Of a stretch of DNA of 64,000 nt, positions 59,019 through 64,000 are shown piece after piece (the stretch's first letter is position 1; each line of letters starts with the position of its first letter). This DNA comes from Rhizobium indicum (GTDB lineage: Bacteria > Pseudomonadota > Alphaproteobacteria > Rhizobiales > Rhizobiaceae), in contig NZ_CP054026.1 of the NCBI RefSeq assembly GCF_005862305.2, positions 62,001 through 126,000 on the forward strand. Reading direction: 5' to 3'. The notes beneath the pieces were generated by a model. The model searched no databases and was not told where the DNA came from. It saw nothing but the letters and a program-made list of their open reading frames with translations. Both the position numbers and the translations under genes were made by a program.

Positions 59019-60118
59019 CAACCTTCTCCCGCAGTCTTCACGAGATCGTTGTCCGACAGAAACGCTCCGCCCGACGTCACCACTCTCGCCGACTTATCTA
59101 TGCCGGAGACGATCTCGACTTCGCCGTCGTTGCGGCGGCCGGTCTCCACCCGCACCCGCCTTACCCGCTTGTCCTCGCCGGCGGTGAAGACGTAGTTTAT
59201 GCCGTCACGGAAAACGATCGCCGTCTCCGGAACCGTCAGAGCCGGCGTGGTCCTCAGTTCGATAGTGCCGGTGACATAAAGGCCGGTGCGCGGCTGAACA
59301 TCCTGGGGAAGCGCGACATAGACGATCGCCCGGCTTGTATTGGTGTCGATCGAAGGTCCGACGAGCCTTACCTTGCCCTGAATGGGACGTCCGTCCGGCC
59401 CGTCGATGTCGACGCTCAATCCTTCCGAGATGCGTGAGAGGTAACGAGCCGAAACCTCGGCCTGCCATTCGACGCGCTGCTGGCGGACCAGGCGAAACAG
59501 TTCGGTGCCCGACGAGACGACCGCGCCGAGTTCGGCCGATCGCGAGGTTATCAGACCGTCGTCGACGGCCGTGACGGTTGTCTGGTCGAGCTTGATCTTC
59601 TGGCTGTCGAGCGCCGCCTCTTCAGACGCAAGACTTGCCGTCGCCGTCTGTTCGTCGGCGAAATATTCGACGATCTTTTCATCCGAGAGGGCGCCCGAAG
59701 AGCGAAGCTGGCGAGCCCGATCGGCATTGGCCTTCGCCTTTGTCAGGTTTGCCTTAGCGGTCACGACGGCCGCCTCCTGCTTGCGAAGGTCGGCCTGCAC
59801 GCTGTCCTGCGACATCAGGACGAGGGTCTGCCCCTTCTTAACCACGGAGCCGACGTCGGCCAGGATTTCGGTTACCCGCAGACCGCTCGTCTCGGAAGCG
59901 ATGATGGCTTCCTGCCAGGGCTTCAGCCAGCCGCTTGCGGGAACGGTTTCCGGCCAGTCTCGCTCAGCCGGCCTCACCAGCGAGACGGTAAGGGCGGGTG
60001 CGGCGGATTGGTCCGCCATGGCATTGCGCAGGGGAAGCAGGAGCGCTGCCGTAACAAGAGCGGCAACGAATATTCTGGGCGGTTTTCTCAACGATGCACT
60101 CCTTGTGGTCAAAGGCAT
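59018..60118 (-). CDS. RND efflux periplasmic adaptor (membrane fusion protein)
   Basis: The protein has 366 residues. A signal-like helix covers 15-35, followed by MADQSAAPAL. The lipoyl half-motifs flank a coiled-coil hairpin near 95-175 (KQEAAVVTAKANLTKAKANA). Beta-barrel and membrane-proximal parts follow to the end. It links the RND pump to an outer-membrane channel. The stop overlaps the pump start by one base. The gene is divergent from the response-regulator gene, and the TTTAC-type array lies 111 bases before its start. Confidence 0.92.
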   Translation of the reverse strand: MPLTTRSASLRKPPRIFVAALVTAALLLPLRNAMADQSAAPALTVSLVRPAERDWPETVPASGWLKPWQEAIIASETSGLRVTEILADVGSVVKKGQTLVLMSQDSVQADLRKQEAAVVTAKANLTKAKANADRARQLRSSGALSDEKIVEYFADEQTATASLASEEAALDSQKIKLDQTTVTAVDDGLITSRSAELGAVVSSGTELFRLVRQQRVEWQAEVSARYLSRISEGLSVDIDGPDGRPIQGKVRLVGPSIDTNTSRAIVYVALPQDVQPRTGLYVTGTIELRTTPALTVPETAIVFRDGINYVFTAGEDKRVRRVRVETGRRNDGEVEIVSGIDKSARVVTSGGAFLSDNDLVKTAGEG

Positions 60119-60228
60119 GGGTGCCTTTTCCCGATCCGTGCCAACTCGATGAAGGATTGCGGCTCATGTTGAGGCAACCCGATCCTGGCTCGCGGTGATG
60201 TCATGGAAGGATAAGTAACGGGGTGAAC

Positions 60229-60264
60229 GTTAAGTGCGGTCAAGTTAGTGTTAAGTTAGGTAAA
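60229..60264 (-). promoter_or_regulatory. Response-regulator-type array upstream of the efflux operon
   Basis: On the minus strand a TTTAC, two TTAAC and one TTGAC pentamer (plus-strand positions 60260, 60250, 60239, 60229) are spaced 10, 11 and 10 bases apart. OmpR-family regulators bind direct repeats at about this spacing. It lies between the divergent adaptor and response-regulator genes. Confidence 0.68.
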
Positions 60265-60326
60265 ACTCGGTCGCGCGACTGTGTTTGTGCTGTATGGCTG
60301 ACAAGGATCAATGACGGACGAAGTGA

Positions 60327-61013
60327 ATGAACAAGGTTCTCCTCATCGACGACGATGCCGAGCTGACGACGCTTCTGCAGGAATATCTGGTCGAAGAAGG
60401 ATATGAGGTCGTCACCGATACGGACGGTCGCGCCGCGATTGCCGCTGCTGCCGGCAATACGGTTGATATCATCGTGCTCGACATCATGATGCCTCGGATG
60501 AACGGGATCGAGGTTCTGCAGAGGATCAGGAAGCTCAGCCAGGTCCCGGTCCTGATGCTTACCGCAAGGGGCGATGACGTCGACAGGATATCGGGTCTCA
60601 ATCTCGGCGCCGACGACTATGTGCCGAAGCCATGCTCGCCGGGCGAACTTGCGGCGAGGTTGCGCGCCATCCTCCGTCGCGCAGGTCAGCCTGCGGCCGG
60701 CGCGACGATCGACACAATAAGGGCGGGAAAACTCGTGATTCATCCGAGCAGCAGGATCGCCGAATGGCGTGGCGAAACCTTGGAACTGACGGGCACGGAA
60801 TTCAGCCTGCTCGAGGTCCTCGCCCGCAGCGCCGGCCAGCTCGTGTCGAAGCAGGACATTTCGAAGCGGGCCTTCGGCAAGCCGCTGACCCCGTTCGATC
60901 GCCGTATCGACGTCCATATCAGCAGCGTTCGTCAGAAGCTCGGACTGAGGGAGGACGGACAATCCTGGATCCAGTCCGTTCGCGGCCAGGGCTATCAACT
61001 TCTCGTGGACTGA
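60327..61013 (+). CDS. OmpR/CpxR-family response regulator
   Basis: The protein has 228 residues. The receiver domain has D8/D9/D10, the phosphorylated D52 in IIVLDIMMPRMNG, T80 and the late lysine in VPKPCSPGEL. The winged-helix output domain covers about 130-228 (ELTGTEFSLLEVLARSAGQLVSKQDISKRAF). The histidine kinase gene follows after two bases. It is divergent from the efflux operon and is the best candidate to bind the four TTTAC-type arrays in this region. Confidence 0.94.
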   Translation: MNKVLLIDDDAELTTLLQEYLVEEGYEVVTDTDGRAAIAAAAGNTVDIIVLDIMMPRMNGIEVLQRIRKLSQVPVLMLTARGDDVDRISGLNLGADDYVPKPCSPGELAARLRAILRRAGQPAAGATIDTIRAGKLVIHPSSRIAEWRGETLELTGTEFSLLEVLARSAGQLVSKQDISKRAFGKPLTPFDRRIDVHISSVRQKLGLREDGQSWIQSVRGQGYQLLVD

Positions 61014-61015
61014 CC

Positions 61016-62305
61016 ATGCCCCGGCTTTTCTGGAAATTCTTCACGACGATCTGGCTGACGATGGCGGCGACAGTCGGCGTGATCTTCCTGCTCGTCAATT
61101 TTCTCCAGGGGGTTCCTTTCGCGCGCGAACTGGAGGAAGAGCGGCGAGCGATCACCCTGAACCTGACCGCAAACGTGCTCTCAAGAGATGGCGAAGATGC
61201 CGCCACGTATTTCGTGCGCACAAGCGAAGAGACGCTACCGCCTGGCCTGACGATTTCCAAAGCTGCGAAAGCCGATGCCTGTGCGGTTCCAAAGACCGTC
61301 GATACAAGATCCGTCCTCAAGGACGGGATTTGCTATCAGATTTCCCTGCCGGTTCAGGCCACTTTCACCTTCGACAACCTTGGTCCGTTCATACCGTGGC
61401 TCGCGATCCTGATTTCGAGCACGATATCGGCAGGCGCACTTGCCCGCTACCTCATTCGTCCCGTCGTGCATCTGCGTGATGGCTTGAGCGCGCTCGCCCA
61501 TGGCCGCTTCGACTTCCGCATCGGGGACAAAATGGCCGGCCGAAAGGACGAGGTCACCGCGCTTGCGCATGACTTCGATTCCAGCGCCGCCCGGCTTCAG
61601 GAGCTGCAGGATGCGCAGCAGAGGTTGTTCCATGATGTCTCTCACGAACTGCGTTCGCCCTTGTCCCGCCTGCAGGCCGCCGTCGGCGTCCTCCGGCAGA
61701 GCCCGGCGAAACTCGGCGCCATGCTGGACCGCATGGACCGGGAGGTCGAACGGCTCGATGCGCTGGTTGGCGAAGTTCTGACGCTTGCCAGGCTGACTGC
61801 GGGATCCGGCCTTCCGCTGAAAACGCACACTCTTGATGTCATCGAGCTCCTGAACGAAATCCTCGGCGACGCGGCATTCGAAGCCCAGGCACGGGAGGTC
61901 TCGATCACAACCAGTGTCGATGGCACCTTCCGCGCCGAGGTCGAAGGTGAGCTCATCTACAGGGCGCTCGAAAACGTTGTCCGCAACGCCGTCAAGTACA
62001 CGGCCGAGCATTCGCATATATCAGTGGCTTGCGAGGCGACAACCGAGCGCCTGAAAATCTGCGTCACGGATCAGGGGCCAGGTGTCATGCGAGACGAGCT
62101 CGAACGTATCTTCCAGCCGTTCTCACGCGGGAAAGAAGCTGTGCCGAGAGGCGGATACGGCCTGGGTCTGGCAATCACCAGGCAGGCCATCGAGCGTCAT
62201 GGCGGGCGTGTGCATGCGTCGTTGCCGGATGCCGGAGGCCTGGCAATCACCCTGGAGCTTCCTAGAAAACCGACGCCCTATGGTTCGGCTGACGACCAAG
62301 CCTGA
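61016..62305 (+). CDS. Sensor histidine kinase, CpxA-like
   Basis: The protein has 429 residues from the ATG at 61016; longer readings overlap the response-regulator gene. Helices lie near 7-30 and 125-150, enclosing a periplasmic sensor of about 95 residues with two cysteines (ADACAVP and DGICYQ) that could pair. HAMP follows to about 200. H210 in FHDVSHELRSPLSRLQAAV is the phosphorylated histidine. The ATPase has NVVRNAVKYT, DQGPGV and GYGLGLAI. It is the sensor of the efflux two-component system. Confidence 0.93.
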   Translation: MPRLFWKFFTTIWLTMAATVGVIFLLVNFLQGVPFARELEEERRAITLNLTANVLSRDGEDAATYFVRTSEETLPPGLTISKAAKADACAVPKTVDTRSVLKDGICYQISLPVQATFTFDNLGPFIPWLAILISSTISAGALARYLIRPVVHLRDGLSALAHGRFDFRIGDKMAGRKDEVTALAHDFDSSAARLQELQDAQQRLFHDVSHELRSPLSRLQAAVGVLRQSPAKLGAMLDRMDREVERLDALVGEVLTLARLTAGSGLPLKTHTLDVIELLNEILGDAAFEAQAREVSITTSVDGTFRAEVEGELIYRALENVVRNAVKYTAEHSHISVACEATTERLKICVTDQGPGVMRDELERIFQPFSRGKEAVPRGGYGLGLAITRQAIERHGGRVHASLPDAGGLAITLELPRKPTPYGSADDQA

Positions 62306-62320
62306 TCCGGCTCCCCGCGA

Positions 62321-62358
62321 TTTTACCCAACTTTACAGTGTCTTTACCGCCATTAACG
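62321..62358 (+). promoter_or_regulatory. TTTAC/TTAAC array upstream of the outer-membrane channel gene
   Basis: TTTAC at 62322, 62332 and 62343 and TTAAC at 62353 give the 10-11-10 spacing shared by the other arrays. The array lies between the kinase stop and the channel start, 50 bases before the GTG. About 75 bases here closely match 63926-64000. Confidence 0.7.
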
Positions 62359-62407
62359 TTGGCGCCGCTAAGCCTGAACCTACGATCCCGGTTCAGAAAG
62401 CTCGCCA

Positions 62408-63862
62408 GTGAGTCCGTCGCTCTGCACGAAAATATCATCCCTGCACTACGCCGCATCGGCGATCACGCTTCTGCTGGCAGGCTGCGTCAGCGGCCCGGAT
62501 CACGTTCCCCCACAGATGCCGCTTCCCGCTAAATTCCAAGAGGGCGGCACCAGGAGCAACGGCGATGTCGTGACGGCGCATTGGTGGACGGCCTATCGTG
62601 ACAAGCGGCTCGACGGCCTAGTGGTTCATGGCCTCAGCGAGAACCTTGATGTCCTGCAGGCGCTCGAGCGTATCAATTCGGCTTCTGCCAATGTCACGGT
62701 TGCCGGTGCCGGTGGCCTGCCGAGCCTCGATGTCGACGCATCGCACACGGTATCCGGCGAGAAGGGTTCGCAGCGTACGACGATCGGCACCACGAACACG
62801 ACAGGCGGCGAGGCCAGCCTTTCCTGGCTACTCGACATCTTTGGCCAGTACCGTCGCTCGAGGGAAAACGCCATCGCCTCGCTTGGGGCCGCCTACGCAA
62901 CGGCCGACGATGCGAAGCTCTCCTTTCTGAAGGACCTCGTCTCCAGCTATGTCGACGCCCGCTATTATCAGCAGCGCATCGCGCTTTCGCAGGCGAATTT
63001 GAAGTCCCGTCAGGAGACCTACGAACTCACGCAGCTGCAGCTTAAGGCAGGTGCGGCCTCTCGCCTTGACGTCGTTCAGGCCGAAGGCCTTGTTCAGTCG
63101 ACGAAGTCAGATATCCCCGGCCTCGAACAGAGCTTCACCGAATCGGCGCATCACATTGCCACTCTGCTCGGGATGCCGGCGGCCTCGCTGATGGACGAGC
63201 TGCAGAAAAGCGCCGGCCAGCCGGTTTTCCGTGGCGACATCCGCGCCGGCATTCCGGCCGATCTCATCCGCAACCGTCCCGATATCCGCAAGGCCGAACG
63301 CCAGCTGGCGGCAGCCGTTGCCGATATCGGTGCTGCCGAAGCCCAGCTCTACCCGTCGATCTCGCTATCCGGTTCGATCTCACCGAGCTGGGTCAAATCA
63401 TCCGGTGCCAGCGGCGGAACCCTGACCAACTGGTCCTTCGGACCGACGCTCAACCTGCCGATCTTCGATGGCGGCAAATTGCGTGCGAATGTCGATATCG
63501 AAAAATCCGATGCCAGGACCCAGTATCTCGCCTGGAAAGAGGCGGTGCTGAATGGGGTCGAAGAGGTGGAAAACGCGCTGTCGGCGGTTCGCCATGACAC
63601 GCAGACGTTGGAACCGCTGCGCAGACAGGTGAAAACGGCGCAGGAATCGCTCGCGCTTTCGACCACGAGCTACAAGCAAGGCGCCTCGTCGCTACTCGAT
63701 GTCCTGGACGCGCAGCGGTCGGTCTCCGATGCCCAGGAAAGCCTTGCGGCCACCATGCAACAGGTTGCCAAGGACTATGTGGATCTCTACGTCGCCATCG
63801 GCGCCGGTTACCTGCCTCCGCAACAGCAGGTCGTCTCCGAGCGAACGGCGAAATCGGGCTGA
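62408..63862 (+). CDS. RND efflux outer-membrane factor lipoprotein, NodT/OprM family
   Basis: The protein has 484 residues from a GTG at 62408. A lipoprotein signal ends in LLLAGC, so C26 is lipidated. Two repeats of the OEP domain follow, with long helices (ALERINSASANVTVAGAGGLP in the first; AERQLAAAVADIGAAEAQLYPSISLSG in the second) and a PIFDGG turn near 355. It forms the trimeric outer-membrane channel for the pump encoded at 55.9-60.1 kb. It follows the kinase gene but has its own regulatory array. Confidence 0.93.
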   Translation: MSPSLCTKISSLHYAASAITLLLAGCVSGPDHVPPQMPLPAKFQEGGTRSNGDVVTAHWWTAYRDKRLDGLVVHGLSENLDVLQALERINSASANVTVAGAGGLPSLDVDASHTVSGEKGSQRTTIGTTNTTGGEASLSWLLDIFGQYRRSRENAIASLGAAYATADDAKLSFLKDLVSSYVDARYYQQRIALSQANLKSRQETYELTQLQLKAGAASRLDVVQAEGLVQSTKSDIPGLEQSFTESAHHIATLLGMPAASLMDELQKSAGQPVFRGDIRAGIPADLIRNRPDIRKAERQLAAAVADIGAAEAQLYPSISLSGSISPSWVKSSGASGGTLTNWSFGPTLNLPIFDGGKLRANVDIEKSDARTQYLAWKEAVLNGVEEVENALSAVRHDTQTLEPLRRQVKTAQESLALSTTSYKQGASSLLDVLDAQRSVSDAQESLAATMQQVAKDYVDLYVAIGAGYLPPQQQVVSERTAKSG

Positions 63863-63925
63863 TCGGCCACCCGCCACCCCGCGGCGGCGCAGTCAAACGG
63901 CGCCCGCGGGTCTCGGATTTCAATA

Positions 63926-63963
63926 TTTTACCCAACTTTACACCGGCTTTACCGCCATTAACG
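63926..63963 (+). promoter_or_regulatory. Fourth TTTAC/TTAAC array, upstream of a gene beyond the window
   Basis: TTTAC at 63927, 63937 and 63948 and TTAAC at 63958 keep the same spacing. The sequence continues to match the channel-gene promoter to the window edge, including GATCCCGGTTC at 63990-64000. A similarly regulated gene probably begins just to the right. No gene is seen in 63863-64000. Confidence 0.7.
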
Positions 63964-64000
63964 CTGGCCTCTCTAAAAGCTGAATCCATGATCCCGGTTC

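Noticed and set aside
55872..60118. Heavy-metal (Cus/Czc) efflux system
   Set aside because: The pump resembles the HAE1/AcrB group and no methionine or histidine metal motifs were seen in pump or adaptor.
1..64000. CRISPR arrays, tRNA/rRNA genes, transposases and phage genes
   Set aside because: No regularly spaced direct repeats of CRISPR size, no cloverleaf or rRNA-like sequence and no transposase or integrase motif were found on reading the window.

Overview
The window looks like part of an accessory replicon (megaplasmid or chromid) of an alphaproteobacterium of the Rhizobium group. This is inferred from the high G+C content, the many ABC importers each paired with a glycoside hydrolase and its own LacI/GntR/MocR regulator, frequent GTG/TTG starts, four-base stop/start overlaps (ATGA, TTGA, GTGA), and a palindromic intergenic element near 41.78 kb of the kind scattered through rhizobial genomes. 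No rRNA, tRNA, CRISPR array, insertion sequence or replication gene was seen.

Region 1 (1-10.68 kb, all minus strand) is one long operon. Read in transcription order it holds a GmhA-like sedoheptulose-7-phosphate isomerase, a membrane-anchored GT2 glycosyltransferase, a polytopic GT-C-like membrane protein, an LPG_synthase_TM flippase-like protein, an SDR sugar epimerase, a three-domain fusion (nucleotidyltransferase + GmhB-like phosphatase + P-loop kinase), an HddA-like GHMP kinase, a second SDR protein and a GMC-like flavoenzyme cut by the window edge. The set amounts to a complete route to a nucleotide-activated heptose plus lipid-linked transfer, so a heptose-containing surface glycan or glycolipid is likely. 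A palindrome sits exactly between the -35 and -10 of the presumed promoter. Upstream lies a doubly frameshifted PAP2 phosphatase remnant.

Region 2 (11.2-18.8 kb) is a divergent amine or amino-acid module: a PotABCD-type importer and a RidA protein leftward, a MocR regulator and a DadA-like flavin dehydrogenase rightward, with a palindromic operator between them. A lone VapBC toxin-antitoxin pair follows (19.0-19.65 kb).

Region 3 (19.7-39.4 kb) holds plant-glycan scavenging modules. A GH78 alpha-L-rhamnosidase with an ABC importer faces its LacI regulator. A second LacI faces an ABC importer carrying a GH127 beta-L-arabinofuranosidase. Next come a DapA-family lyase/deaminase, an FCD-type GntR regulator, a proline-iminopeptidase-like hydrolase and an M24 Xaa-Pro-type peptidase. 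An identical 8-bp palindrome lies in three intergenic regions of the last two groups, which suggests one regulon that strips arabinose from, and then digests, hydroxyproline-rich plant glycoproteins. A broken copy of the GntR C-terminus marks a rearrangement.

Region 4 (39.5-55.4 kb) begins with a stand-alone SLATT-like membrane protein. It continues with a GH29 alpha-L-fucosidase and LacI (leftward), and rightward a ten-gene operon: a family-5 (Dpp/Opp-type) importer, an IolB-like isomerase, a protein closely resembling animal alpha-L-iduronidase over its whole length, a xylose-isomerase-like TIM barrel, a D-2-hydroxyacid dehydrogenase and an MLE-type enolase-superfamily enzyme. The operon appears to have lost its last gene, because only the first residues of an SDR dehydrogenase remain. 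It reads as an uptake and catabolic route for a uronic-acid glycoside and is the most unusual system here.

Region 5 (55.6-64.0 kb) is a tripartite RND efflux system with its two-component regulator. Four copies of a TTTAC/TTAAC array with identical 10-11-10 spacing mark the probable binding sites of the response regulator. One of the four faces a gene-less stretch.
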